Origin: Pseudomonas hamedanensis | GTDB taxonomy: Bacteria > Pseudomonadota > Gammaproteobacteria > Pseudomonadales > Pseudomonadaceae | DNA: 64,000 bases | Reading direction: 5' to 3' | Assembly (NCBI RefSeq): GCF_014268595.2 | Contig: NZ_CP077091.1 | Span: 5,190,001-5,254,000, forward strand | Shown: positions 31,668-40,768 of the stretch, one piece after another | Layout: the number at the start of each line of letters is the position of its first letter | How positions within the stretch are numbered: position 1 is the stretch's first letter | Position numbers and translations under genes: made by a program | Notes under the pieces: model-generated | What the model saw: the letters and a program-made list of their open reading frames with translations, nothing else | Told to the model about the DNA's origin: nothing | The model's database searches: none

Positions 31668-33098
31668 TCAAAGATTCAAACGTTTGCGTAATGCCTGGAC
31701 ATAATTCTGCCATTCATTGAGCACCTCTCTCTGCATCGGTGTCGCACTAAGCGCCCATTGCTCGGCGGCCTCGATAAATGCTTTCAAGGTATTTGGCGCG
31801 CCCGCTTGCGGGTCCGACAAACGTTGCCGACAGAATATTTCCCAACGTTCTTGCTCTGCCGAACTCAATGTCTGCGCAAAGTTACGCGCTCGATATCGAA
31901 AGAGTAATTCGGGCAAACGTTCATCATCGAAAGGCCACTGCTCTTGCGCTAATTGCGCCGGATCCACCATTCGCACTTGCTCACATAGACGCCGGTCGCG
32001 ATCACCGATAAATCCGTCGTACAACTGTTGCTCAGGGTCTTCGCTCGGGATGAAATCTTCACTGGCATAAATGGCTGCAACTTTATCCTTCCAGACTTGT
32101 TGTGCGTCAGTTAGCCGCACCGCCCGTTCCTGATAAAGCGCCATGTCCAGCCCCAGGCGTTGCTGGTCTTGCGCGCGCAATACCGACAACGGAGCGACGA
32201 CCGGACAGCGGTTGATGTGAATCAGCTTGAGCGGCACCGGCAATTCGCCTTCGGCCAATGCCTCGCGGCGGGTATACAAGCGTTGACGTAAGGTTTGCGC
32301 ATCTTCGTCCAGCAGACCCTGCGGGTCCAGGTGCAGGTCGCAGACGATCAGCGCATTGCGGTTCTTCGGGTGCCAGGCGAGCGGCAGCACCACGCCGACG
32401 TAACTGCGTGCGGCCGAGAAGCGCCCGGAAATATGCACCATCGGTTGCAACAGGCGAATCTGGTCCATGACCTTTTGTTTGCTGCGCAACTGGAACAGCC
32501 AGTCATACAGTCGCGGTTGTTTCTCGCGGATCAGCCGTGCCAGCGCGATCGTTGCGCGCACGTCCGACAACGCTTCGTGGGCATGCCCGTGATCGATATG
32601 ATTGGCGGCGGTCAGACGTTCGAGTTTGAGCGTCACGCGGCCTTCGTCATCTGTTGGCCAGACCAGCCCATCGGGGCGCAACGCATAGGCCGCGCGCACG
32701 ACATCGATCAGGTCCCAGCGACTGTTGCCGCCCTGCCACTCGCGGGCGTAGGGGTCGAAGAAATTTCGATAGAGGCTGTAGCGGGTCATCTCGTCGTCGA
32801 AACGCAAGGTGTTGTAACCCGCGCCGCAGGTGCCCGGTGCGGCGAGTTGAGTGTGCACGCGAGTCATGAAATCGGCTTCGCTCAAACCGTGCTCGGCGAG
32901 CTGGCGCGGGGTGATGCCGGTAATCGCGCACGCGGCCGGGTGCGGCAGGATGTCTTCACTGGGCTGGCAGTAGAGGTTGACCGGCTCGTCGATTTCGTTA
33001 AGGGCGTGGTCGGTGCGAATGCCAGCCACTTGCAATGGACGATCACTGCGAGGATTGATGCCAGTGGTTTCGTAGTCGTACCAGAAGATGGAAGTCAC
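31668..33098 (-). CDS. sbcB: Exodeoxyribonuclease I
   Basis: A 476-residue 3'-5' single-strand exonuclease of the DEDD superfamily, used in recombination and mismatch repair. The first exonuclease motif is at the extreme N-terminus, TSIFWYDYETTGINPRSD. The later ones are GYNTLRFDDEMTRYSLYRNF and the HEALSDVRATIALARLI motif. The GTG start at 33098, with AGGA seven bases upstream, places motif I at the correct distance; longer frames add non-homologous sequence. Confidence 0.96.
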   Translation of the reverse strand: MTSIFWYDYETTGINPRSDRPLQVAGIRTDHALNEIDEPVNLYCQPSEDILPHPAACAITGITPRQLAEHGLSEADFMTRVHTQLAAPGTCGAGYNTLRFDDEMTRYSLYRNFFDPYAREWQGGNSRWDLIDVVRAAYALRPDGLVWPTDDEGRVTLKLERLTAANHIDHGHAHEALSDVRATIALARLIREKQPRLYDWLFQLRSKQKVMDQIRLLQPMVHISGRFSAARSYVGVVLPLAWHPKNRNALIVCDLHLDPQGLLDEDAQTLRQRLYTRREALAEGELPVPLKLIHINRCPVVAPLSVLRAQDQQRLGLDMALYQERAVRLTDAQQVWKDKVAAIYASEDFIPSEDPEQQLYDGFIGDRDRRLCEQVRMVDPAQLAQEQWPFDDERLPELLFRYRARNFAQTLSSAEQERWEIFCRQRLSDPQAGAPNTLKAFIEAAEQWALSATPMQREVLNEWQNYVQALRKRLNL

Positions 33099-33214
33099 GG
33101 GCGGGTCCTGAACTGAAGATCGGCGAAGTCTAGGCTTTACAGGGATGCAAGGGCCAGTCTTGCAGCCCTCGAACAGCAATTTCTCCAGATTCCTACAGGT
33201 AAATGCATTTCCCT

Positions 33215-33302
33215 TGTGGGAGCGAGCCTGCTCGCGAAGCTTTCTGTCAGTTACATTTACACCAACTGTTCGACCGCATTCGCGAGCAGGCTCGCTCCCA
33301 CA
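33215..33302. repeat. REP inverted pair
   Basis: TGTGGGAGCGAGCCTGCTCG at 33215 and GCGAGCAGGCTCGCTCCCAC ending at 33301. It lies between the divergent sbcB and RDD genes, just upstream of the RDD operon. Confidence 0.92.
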
Positions 33303-33383
33303 ACATAGTTATGTCGTTTCCCCCCGAGAGGCTGCTAGCATCGAGCTCACTTGCATCCCGAACAGGCGAACATCAGGAAGCTC

Positions 33384-34097
33384 ATGCTCGAACCCACAGC
33401 ACCGCCAAGGACAGCACCGCTGGATACGCGCCATCAGGTCGAAACGCCGGAGGGTATCGATCTGCCGTTGCGGCCGGCCGGGCTGATGGTGCGCAGCATT
33501 GCCTTTGCGATCGATCTGGGTATCCGCGGAGTGATCGCCGGGGTGTTGTTTATCGTCCTGGCGTTTCTCGGCAAGCTCGGCATGGGCCTCGGTTCGCTGC
33601 TGCTGTTCGCCATCAGTTGGTGGTACATGGTGCTGTTCGAAGTGCTGCGTCAGGGCCGCTCGCCGGGCAAACAATGGATGGGCCTGCGGGTGGTGCACGA
33701 TGACGGCACGCCGGTCGGCTGGTCGGCCTCGTTGTTGCGTAACCTGCTGCGCTTCGTCGACCTGCTGCCGTTCGGCTATTTCCTCGGCGCGATCAGTTGC
33801 CTGCAACACCCGACCTTCAAACGCCTGGGCGACCTGGCCGCCGGCACCCTGGTGGTCTACAGCGAACGCCCGCTGGCCCGCCCGCCATTGCCTGACGCCG
33901 AACCGCGACGCTCTCCGGTGTCCCTCACGCTCGCCGAACAACGCGCCCTGCTCGGTTTCGCCGAACGTCAGACCGAACTGTCACCGGCGCGAGTCAGCGA
34001 ACTGGCGGCCTTACTGGCCCAGCCCCTGCATATTTCCGCGCCCAAAGCCGTGGCCGAACTCAACGGCATCGCTCGCGGTTTGTTGGGGCCGACATGA
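33384..34097 (+). CDS. RDD-family membrane protein
   Basis: A 237-residue protein with an RDD domain: residues about 30-170 hold three hydrophobic helices with the arginine/aspartate motif in MVRSIAFAIDLGIRGVIAGV and QGRSPGKQWMGLRVV, then LRNLLRFVDLLPFGYFLG. The soluble C-terminal tail of about 65 residues is specific to this locus. The ATG at 33384 has AGGA six bases upstream. It is first of a six-gene operon and overlaps the SpoIIM-type gene by 4 bases (ATGA). Confidence 0.9.
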   Translation: MLEPTAPPRTAPLDTRHQVETPEGIDLPLRPAGLMVRSIAFAIDLGIRGVIAGVLFIVLAFLGKLGMGLGSLLLFAISWWYMVLFEVLRQGRSPGKQWMGLRVVHDDGTPVGWSASLLRNLLRFVDLLPFGYFLGAISCLQHPTFKRLGDLAAGTLVVYSERPLARPPLPDAEPRRSPVSLTLAEQRALLGFAERQTELSPARVSELAALLAQPLHISAPKAVAELNGIARGLLGPT

Positions 34098-35071
34098 AGC
34101 AAAGCCTGTTCGAGACTCGCCACAAGGCTGAATGGGAACGCTTTGCTCTGGCGCTCGAACGCCTTGAACACGGCAAGGACACCGCACAGGTGAGCGGTTT
34201 CCCCAAAGCTTATCGGCACGTGTGCCAGCACCTGGCCCTGGCTCAGGAGCGCGGCTACAGCAGTTTTCTGATCGACTCGCTGCAACAACAAGTACTGCGC
34301 GGCCACCAACAGCTTTACCGCCATCGCAGCCATCTGGGCGCTAATCTGCTGGGGTTCATCCTCGCCGACTTCCCGCGACGCGTGCGTCAGGAGTGGCGCT
34401 TGATACTGGTCGCGAGCCTGCTGTTCTTTGGCAGCCTGGGCGGTTTCGCTGTGCTGGTTTATCTGTTTCCCGAACTGATCTACAACCTGATCCCGGCCGA
34501 GCAGGTGCGCGAAATGCAAGGCATGTACGATCCCGTCGCCGGTCACCTCGGACGCTCGGCCGAGCGCGCCGCGAGTGAGAATTGGGTGATGTTCGGCTAC
34601 TACGTGATGCACAACATCGGCATTGCCTTCCAGACCTTCGCCAGCGGTTTGTTGATGGGCGTGGGCAGTGGCTTTTATCTGCTCTACAACGGCATGATCA
34701 TCGGCGCCGTGGCCGGGCACCTCAGCGAGATCGGTTTCGGCCAGACCTTCTGGTCGTTCGTGATCGGTCACGGAGCGTTTGAATTGCCGGCCATTGCGCT
34801 GGCGGGGGCGGCCGGTCTGAAGCTGGGCTGGGCGCTGATTGCCCCGGGACGCCTGCCGCGCGGTGAGGCACTGCGGCTGGCCGCGCGTGCCAGCGTCGGG
34901 CTGGTGTGCGGGGCCATGCTGTTTCTGTTGATCGCCGCGTTTGTCGAGGCCTATTGGTCGTCGAAAACCAGTGTCACACCGCTGACCAAATATTCGGTCG
35001 GTGGCGCGCTCTGGCTGGCCGTGGCGGTTTACTTGTCGTTCGCCGGAAGGACCCGCCATGCGCCTGAGTGA
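34094..35071 (+). CDS. SpoIIM-family (DUF95) membrane protein
   Basis: A 325-residue integral membrane protein of the stage II sporulation protein M family, which is common outside spore formers. The N-terminal 110 residues are soluble and helical. Then come helices at LILVASLLFFGSLGGFAVLV, the family block VMHNIGIAFQTFASGLLMGV, and GHGAFELPAIALAGAAGLKL. In this operon type it accompanies MoxR and DUF58 proteins, suggesting a membrane-remodelling or protein-maturation complex. The function is unproven. Confidence 0.9.
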   Translation: MKQSLFETRHKAEWERFALALERLEHGKDTAQVSGFPKAYRHVCQHLALAQERGYSSFLIDSLQQQVLRGHQQLYRHRSHLGANLLGFILADFPRRVRQEWRLILVASLLFFGSLGGFAVLVYLFPELIYNLIPAEQVREMQGMYDPVAGHLGRSAERAASENWVMFGYYVMHNIGIAFQTFASGLLMGVGSGFYLLYNGMIIGAVAGHLSEIGFGQTFWSFVIGHGAFELPAIALAGAAGLKLGWALIAPGRLPRGEALRLAARASVGLVCGAMLFLLIAAFVEAYWSSKTSVTPLTKYSVGGALWLAVAVYLSFAGRTRHAPE

Positions 35072-36614
35072 CGCCAGCGTAGTGATCCGCCCGCGCACGA
35101 CCTGGGAAGCCATGGACCTGGGTGTGCTGATGAGCCAGCAGCATCGCCGTCTGCTGATGACCAGTTGGGCGATCCTCACCCTGCCGCTGTTTGCCCTGCT
35201 CAGTCTGTTGCTGTGGGATTCGCCGTCGCTGGCGGTGTTTATTTTCTGGTGGCTGAAGCCGGCCTATGAGCGCCTGCCGCTGTACATCCTCTCCAAAGCG
35301 CTGTTTGGCGAAACGCCGACACTCAAACAAGCCTTGCGCGAGTGGCCACGCTTGCTCCGGCCGCAACTGCTGGCCAGCCTGACATGGCGGCGCCTGAGTC
35401 TGAGTCGAAGCTTTGTACTGCCGGTGCTGCAACTCGAAGGCCTTGACGGCGAAGCCAGACAGCAACGGGTGCAGGTGCTGCTGCAACGCAACGGCGGCGC
35501 GGCGCAATGGCTGACGGTCATCGGCATGCACCTGGAAACCGCACTGTGGATCGGCCTGATGCTGCTGTTCTACATGCTGTTGCCCCAGCAGATCGAAACC
35601 GACTGGGACTGGCAGTCGCTGCTGTTCGCGGTCGATCAGGACTGGCACTGGCTGGAACACCTGACCAATGCTTTTTATGCACTGATCCTGGTGCTGTGGG
35701 GGCCGATCTATGTCGCCTGTGGGTTCAGCCTCTACCTGAACCGTCGCACGCAACTGGAAGCCTGGGACATCGAACTGGTCTTCCGGCGTTTGCGCCAGCG
35801 TCTGAACAACAGCGTACTCGGTTTGTTGCTGGCGGCCTGTCTGCTGCTGCCAAACGTGCAGCCGGCATGGGCCGCCGAGCCGGACAACGCCGCTGACGCG
35901 CCGGACGCGCCGCGCCTGTTGAATCAGCCGCTGAGCAGTCAGGCCTCGCGTGACAGCATCGAGTCGTTGCTGCAACAACCGCCGTTCAGGAACCAGGAAA
36001 CCGTCACCCGCTACCGCTTTGGCGACGACCCGGCGAGCCCGGCCAGGGACGCCCAAGCGGGAGACGCACCGCATTGGCTCAAGACCCTGCTGGACTGGCT
36101 CGACGGCCAACACCTCAACGCTTTCACCAAGGTCATCGAAGTACTGCTGTGGGCCACGCTGCTTGCCGGGCTGGGCTGGCTGGTGTGGCGCTATCGCGAC
36201 TTTCTCCAGGCCTTCGTCAGCCGCCGCCCGAACCTGCCGAAGCGCAGCCAACGACCAGCGCCGCCACAGGTGTTCGGCCTGGATCTGGGCCGCGAAACCC
36301 TGCCCGCCGACATCGCCGCCAGCGCCGAGCAATTGTGGCTGAGCGAGCCGCGCGCCGCGCTGGGTCTGCTCTACCGCGGGCTGCTGAGCCATTTGCTGCA
36401 TGACTTCGATCTGACGCTCAAACCCGCCGACACCGAGCAGCAGATACTGGAGCGCATCGAACACTTGCAGCGACCGGACCTGCTCGCCTACAGCAAAAGC
36501 CTGACCGGCCACTGGCAGAACATGGCCTACGGGCACCGGATTCCGCCTGCGCACCTGCAAGCGGAGTTGTGCAACGGCTGGCGTGCATTGTTCGCCAAAG
36601 GTCGTGCGCATTGA
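35058..36614 (+). CDS. DUF4129-domain membrane protein
   Basis: A 518-residue membrane protein. Helices are at about 35-70, 155-180, 205-225 and 260-275 in the first half; an extracytoplasmic linker (AAEPDNAADAPDAPRL) is followed by another helix (VIEVLLWATLLAGLGWLVWR). The C-terminal DUF4129 module contains LYRGLLSHLLHDFDLTL. DUF4129 often accompanies transglutaminase or MoxR/DUF58 systems. The start at 35058 overlaps the SpoIIM end by 14 bases. Confidence 0.85.
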   Translation: MRLSDASVVIRPRTTWEAMDLGVLMSQQHRRLLMTSWAILTLPLFALLSLLLWDSPSLAVFIFWWLKPAYERLPLYILSKALFGETPTLKQALREWPRLLRPQLLASLTWRRLSLSRSFVLPVLQLEGLDGEARQQRVQVLLQRNGGAAQWLTVIGMHLETALWIGLMLLFYMLLPQQIETDWDWQSLLFAVDQDWHWLEHLTNAFYALILVLWGPIYVACGFSLYLNRRTQLEAWDIELVFRRLRQRLNNSVLGLLLAACLLLPNVQPAWAAEPDNAADAPDAPRLLNQPLSSQASRDSIESLLQQPPFRNQETVTRYRFGDDPASPARDAQAGDAPHWLKTLLDWLDGQHLNAFTKVIEVLLWATLLAGLGWLVWRYRDFLQAFVSRRPNLPKRSQRPAPPQVFGLDLGRETLPADIAASAEQLWLSEPRAALGLLYRGLLSHLLHDFDLTLKPADTEQQILERIEHLQRPDLLAYSKSLTGHWQNMAYGHRIPPAHLQAELCNGWRALFAKGRAH

Positions 36615-37774
36615 ACCGGCGCACCGGGTGGTGGCTGGGCGCGCTGGCCGTTTTGCTGCTAGGCGGCCTGAGCCTGCTGCTGTACCTCAAGGCCCGGCCG
36701 TATCAGCAAGTCATCGATCACGGCCCCTCGCCCGCCGCGCAAGCCAACCCGTATCTGGCGGCCGAACTGTTCTTGCGCGGACGCGGCCTCGCGGTCAGCC
36801 ACGCCGAAACGCTGGCGGTCTTGCCGCAGACCGATCCCCACGGCCACACCTTGCTGTTATTTGGCGAGCGTGCGCGGATGACGCCGCGTGAGGTCGATCA
36901 GGTACTTAACTGGACCCGTGCCGGCGGGCGTCTGGTGTTTGTTGCCGAGTCACTGTGGGATGCGCGCAGCCAACAAAGCCACGACCTGTTGCTCGATCGG
37001 GTGCAACTGCAGCAGTCACTGAGCAAGGACCTCAAGGCCCCAGCAGAGGATCTGCAAAAAGATCGCTACCCGGCGCTGACCAAGCTGTATCTGGAAGACG
37101 AAGACGCGCCAGCCTACGCCGGGTTCGACACGGATTTTCATCTCGACGATCCGCACAATCTTGCTCAGGCGTGGGCCAACAGCGCCAAGGCCACGCACAT
37201 GATGCAACTGGCTTACGGCCTCGGCACCATCACCGTAGTCACCGATGCCGAGCTGTGGAAAAACCCGCACATCGGCAAATACGACAACGCCTGGCTACTG
37301 TGGTATCTGAGCGCCGACACCGACGTCACGCTAATTTTCAGTACGACGCACGATGGCTTGTGGACGTTGCTCTGGCGCTATTTTGCACAGGCGATGGTTG
37401 CGCTGCTCGCCTTGCTCGGCCTGTGGTTGTGGCAGGTCAGCGTGCGTCACGGCCCCGTGCAAATGCCTGCGCCAGCGGGCCGACGGCAGTTGCAGGAACA
37501 CCTGCGCGCCAGCGCCGACTTCCTGCTGCGCCACAATGGCCAGCGCGCGCTGTTGCAGGCCTTGCAACAGGACGTGCTGCGTCGCGCCCGACGCCGCCAC
37601 CCGGGTTTCGATCAGTTGAACGTTGCCGAACAATGGCTGGCGCTGTCGCGCCTCACGCGCCAGCCCACCCGCGCTATCAGTCAGGCCCTGAGCCCGGTCC
37701 GGAACCTGCGTTTGTCCAGCGCCGAGTTCTGCCGCCAGGTGGCCCACCTGCAAACCTTGAGGAACACCTTGTAA
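36611..37774 (+). CDS. DUF4350-domain membrane protein
   Basis: A 387-residue protein: an N-terminal signal-anchor (TGWWLGALAVLLLGGLSLLL), a DUF4350 Rossmann-like extracytoplasmic domain (NPYLAAELFLRGRGLAV, LLLFGERARMTPREVDQVLN, GGRLVFVAESLWD), a second helix at about 257-280, and a basic cytoplasmic tail. The TTG start at 36611 overlaps the DUF4129 stop (TTGA), as expected for a coupled operon. Its end, GAGGAACACCTTGTAA, looks like the ribosome site that would serve moxR in an intact operon, but moxR is displaced by about 2 kb here. Confidence 0.83.
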   Translation: MNRRTGWWLGALAVLLLGGLSLLLYLKARPYQQVIDHGPSPAAQANPYLAAELFLRGRGLAVSHAETLAVLPQTDPHGHTLLLFGERARMTPREVDQVLNWTRAGGRLVFVAESLWDARSQQSHDLLLDRVQLQQSLSKDLKAPAEDLQKDRYPALTKLYLEDEDAPAYAGFDTDFHLDDPHNLAQAWANSAKATHMMQLAYGLGTITVVTDAELWKNPHIGKYDNAWLLWYLSADTDVTLIFSTTHDGLWTLLWRYFAQAMVALLALLGLWLWQVSVRHGPVQMPAPAGRRQLQEHLRASADFLLRHNGQRALLQALQQDVLRRARRRHPGFDQLNVAEQWLALSRLTRQPTRAISQALSPVRNLRLSSAEFCRQVAHLQTLRNTL

Positions 37775-37896
37775 ATCGGGCGCCGGACAGGGGTTAGACA
37801 TCGTTATGTTTAGAGACGGTCCTCCTGCTTGAGCGCATCGAGCAGCCGGAATAGAATCGCCCGCGGTGCTTAAACCATCAGCGGGAAAATCGAACG

Positions 37897-38946
37897 TCAG
37901 GCGGTATGGTTCAGCAGTCGCTCTGCGACGACAGCGAAAGTGCTATAGCAGCTTTGGAAATCCGGCTTGTTCGCTGTATAGAGCAGCGGCTTCAAGCGCT
38001 GCTCGAAGTTCGCTTCCAGCCCTCCGTGGGCAGCAGCGCAGGCCAAGCTTCGCCGAAGCACCAGATAGGGGTCCTGGTCAAATTCCGGGTGCTGCCCGTT
38101 GAATTCCTCCACGTCCTTTTTGACCAGAGCTGCAAAAATCTGGCAAGCGGGCTCTATGGCTTCAGGCTGGCTACTGGCGATACGCCAGACATCATAGATG
38201 TGGCGAACCAGGGCAGTATCAAATTCGCCGCGCTGGTGTCCATCCCAGTTCCAGGCACAACGACGTAGCATCGACAGCACCTTTTCAGCCAACGTCTCTG
38301 CCACCGTGATACACATCATGGAAAAACGGTGGGGGGTTTCGCGTTCGATAAACTGGTCCAGCATATAGCCCATTTCGCGAGGCTCGGCAGCCAGCATCGG
38401 TGGGCGGTGAATCAGCTCAAGCTTGAGGTGCGGACGAAGCACGCCAGACACATCCTGAAAGTGCGCTCCATACGAAACCAACAGGCAGTAGTAGCGCCGG
38501 CTGTCGCGCATGAGCGGATTTTCTCCGTTGTCATGCACCACGTATTCAAAGCCCATCTCGGTCAAGCGCCGCTCAACCTCTTGCTGCAAATCTCTTAAGC
38601 GCCCGCGAACGCCTTGTTTCAGCGTGTAGCCGTCCGGCACTTCCTCCAATATGACCTTGATGTCGATGTCTTCGGACATCCGTTCGATCAGCCCGTGAGC
38701 TTTCGAAAGGCAAGTGCCGCCAGCAAAAACCAAGCGTGTGCTCAGGTCGATCGATGCCGGCGCGGGGTCGCCTTTTCGACGATCCGTTTTGTGCGCAGTG
38801 TGTACTATCTGGATTTGGGCCAAGACGCATAATGCGTCAGTGATGTGCTGATCTTTTTCGGCGACGGCAGCGGGCAAATTTCCCAGCATCCCTGCGGCAG
38901 CGGCATCTTCGATATCAGACCTAAGCTCGTCTGGAAGTTTTTTCAT
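37897..38946 (-). CDS. AbiEii/AbiGii-family nucleotidyltransferase toxin
   Basis: A 349-residue nucleotidyltransferase of the AbiEii family, the toxin of type IV toxin-antitoxin/abortive-infection systems. In studied members it modifies or blocks RNA or translation factors. The catalytic site is VFAGGTCLSKAH (GG at 76-77) and SEDIDIKV (91-98, acidic pair), with the later LKLELIHRPP block. It is transcribed opposite to the operon it interrupts and overlaps its putative antitoxin gene by 26 bases. Sequence style is less GC-biased than the neighbours, suggesting transfer. Confidence 0.88.
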   Translation of the reverse strand: MKKLPDELRSDIEDAAAAGMLGNLPAAVAEKDQHITDALCVLAQIQIVHTAHKTDRRKGDPAPASIDLSTRLVFAGGTCLSKAHGLIERMSEDIDIKVILEEVPDGYTLKQGVRGRLRDLQQEVERRLTEMGFEYVVHDNGENPLMRDSRRYYCLLVSYGAHFQDVSGVLRPHLKLELIHRPPMLAAEPREMGYMLDQFIERETPHRFSMMCITVAETLAEKVLSMLRRCAWNWDGHQRGEFDTALVRHIYDVWRIASSQPEAIEPACQIFAALVKKDVEEFNGQHPEFDQDPYLVLRRSLACAAAHGGLEANFEQRLKPLLYTANKPDFQSCYSTFAVVAERLLNHTA

Positions 38947-39334
38947 AAGTTAAAGTGGTATTCCCTACCGTCACTTTCCGCGAAATGCGTCGACGTCCAG
39001 TGCTGACAGTCGCCCCCATAGGAATCTGGGTTGATCTGCCGCTGTTGTATTCCGAAACGAGCGAGCTTGGTTCCACAGAGATGTTGAGCTTGCGGAAAAG
39101 CTCCGCAGCGATCATTTCCAACGTTCCCGCTGGAGTTGGCTTGCCGGTGAACTTGTTGATTCGGGTTTTAGCGAAGGCGCCCTTGCTCACGCGAACAAGC
39201 TTTCCCTCCGCAACAAAGCGAGCAAGCACTCGGCCGACCTGAGAGTCACTCCCCATTTTGGCAAAATCCGAGCGCAAGACGACCAAGCTTGCGCGCTGCT
39301 TGATCGAGCGGCTCATGCGATCTTCAAGTTTCAT
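38921..39334 (-). CDS. AbiEi/DUF6088-type antitoxin
   Basis: A 137-residue protein with a winged-helix N-terminus (VVLRSDFAKMGSDSQVGRVL...GKLVRVSKGAFAKTRINKF), typical of the DUF6088/AbiEi antitoxins that pair with AbiEii toxins and repress their own promoter. It starts at 39334 with an excellent GGAGG six bases upstream. Its end overlaps the toxin start by 26 bases, the usual antitoxin-first coupling. Confidence 0.82.
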   Translation of the reverse strand: MKLEDRMSRSIKQRASLVVLRSDFAKMGSDSQVGRVLARFVAEGKLVRVSKGAFAKTRINKFTGKPTPAGTLEMIAAELFRKLNISVEPSSLVSEYNSGRSTQIPMGATVSTGRRRISRKVTVGNTTLTYEKTSRRA

Positions 39335-39679
39335 GCCTTACCTCCAACGTGAAGCCATACATACAATGTGACTGTAGGCGCAAATTGCCTTTTCCGCCAG
39401 TATATACAAGGAGTCTGTGATACAAAACCTGCGCACCGATGCGCCAGTCTTCCATCTCTTCAGGTGAGCGGATATCGCCGACGCTCTATGGACAGAACGG
39501 TAGCAGCCCGACTTGCCTGGCGAACTTGCTCATGAAACCGAGCACTGGGCTGAGTTCACAGCTCTACCAAATGTGATATAGCCAATGGTCTTGAGACGTA
39601 AAAACGCAGCGTGTCCCATAGCATTCGGTTTCAACGAGCAGAGTGAAAGGCGAAAACTGTTCAGTTGGAGTCATTAACA
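39335..39679. promoter_or_regulatory. AbiE upstream / moxR upstream region
   Basis: About 345 bases without a clear gene. The end near the antitoxin (39360-39420) is AT-rich and must carry its minus-strand promoter. A small dyad TACA-N7-TGTA at about 39362-39376 could be an AbiEi operator, but I cannot show it. The right half supplies new leader sequence to moxR, including GGAG nine bases before the ATG at 39680. Composition differs from the flanking operon genes. Confidence 0.45.
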
Positions 39680-40768
39680 ATGGCTGCTGTGAAAAAAGCC
39701 AAAACAGGTAAGCGGCTGATTATGGAAAATAAAACACATGTAACCGTTAGCAAGGCGTCGGCCCCCATGAATGAACACATCGAGCCCGGCAGCGCCAGTC
39801 ATGCGGCCCAGCAACGTCAGCGCGCCAGTCAACTGGCGCAGGCAGTGCGCAGCGAGTTGCACAAAGCGCTGATCGGCCAGAGCGCCGTGATCGACGACGT
39901 GTTGACGGCGCTGATCGCTGGCGGCCATGTGCTGCTCGAAGGTGTGCCGGGACTGGGCAAGACCCTGCTGGTGCGGGCCTTGGCGCGCTGCTTCGGCGGC
40001 GAGTTCGCGCGGATTCAATTCACTCCGGATCTGATGCCCAGCGACGTCACCGGTCACGCCGTGTACGACCTGCAGACCGAGCAGTTCAAGCTGCGCAAGG
40101 GCCCGGTGTTCACCCACCTGTTGCTGGCCGACGAGATCAACCGCGCCCCGGCGAAAACCCAGGCGGCCTTGCTCGAAGCGATGCAAGAGCGTCAGGTCAC
40201 CCTCGAAGGCCGGGCCTTGCCGATCGCGCAGCCGTTCATGGTGCTCGCCACGCAAAACCCGATCGAACAGGAAGGCACCTATCCCCTGCCGGAAGCCGAG
40301 CTTGACCGTTTCATGCTCAAGGTGCGCATGGACTACCCCGACGCGGATCAGGAGTTGAACATGGTGCGCCAGGTCTGTCGTTCGACCCGCGCCGACATGC
40401 TCGATGTGCAACCCCTGCGCACGGTGTTGCAGGCCAAGGACGTGCAAGCCTTGCAGCGCATCGCCAGTGACTTGCCGCTGGATGATCAGGTGCTCGACTA
40501 CGCCGTACGACTGGCACGCTGCACGCGCACCTGGCCGGGACTGACGCTCGGCGCCGGACCACGGGCCTCGATTGCGCTGGTGCGGTGTGCCCGCGCCCGG
40601 GCGTTGCTGCGCGGTGGCGAATTCGTGATTCCGGATGACGTCAAGGGCTGTGCATTGGCGGTACTGCGCCATCGCGTGCGCCTCGCGCCGGAACTCGACA
40701 TCGAAGGTTTGCAGGTCGATCAGGTGCTCGCGCAATTGCTCGACCAAGTGCCGGCGCCGCGCCTGTGA
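39680..40768 (+). CDS. MoxR-family AAA+ ATPase
   Basis: MoxR ATPases act as chaperones for von Willebrand-type and DUF58 partners. Walker A is LLEGVPGLGKT and Walker B is LLLADEINRAP, followed by the sensor LATQNPIEQEGTYPLPEAEL. The conserved protein seems to begin at MNEHIEPGSAS (39767, 333 aa), but that ATG lacks a good ribosome site. The ATG at 39680 has GGAG nine bases upstream and would add 29 lysine-rich residues (MAAVKKAKTGKRLIMENK...) derived from the inserted DNA. I give the longer form; 39767 is the alternative. It ends GTGA, overlapping the DUF58 gene. Confidence 0.88.
   Translation: MAAVKKAKTGKRLIMENKTHVTVSKASAPMNEHIEPGSASHAAQQRQRASQLAQAVRSELHKALIGQSAVIDDVLTALIAGGHVLLEGVPGLGKTLLVRALARCFGGEFARIQFTPDLMPSDVTGHAVYDLQTEQFKLRKGPVFTHLLLADEINRAPAKTQAALLEAMQERQVTLEGRALPIAQPFMVLATQNPIEQEGTYPLPEAELDRFMLKVRMDYPDADQELNMVRQVCRSTRADMLDVQPLRTVLQAKDVQALQRIASDLPLDDQVLDYAVRLARCTRTWPGLTLGAGPRASIALVRCARARALLRGGEFVIPDDVKGCALAVLRHRVRLAPELDIEGLQVDQVLAQLLDQVPAPRL

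Noticed and set aside
39421..39660. Minus-strand coding remnant between AbiEi and moxR
   Set aside because: Short readable stretches exist, but they contain stops and show no recognisable family, so I list the region only as intergenic.
37775..39766. Direct repeats or att sites bounding the AbiE insertion
   Set aside because: I looked for a duplication near 37774 and 39767 and found none that I trust; no integrase or transposase is present.
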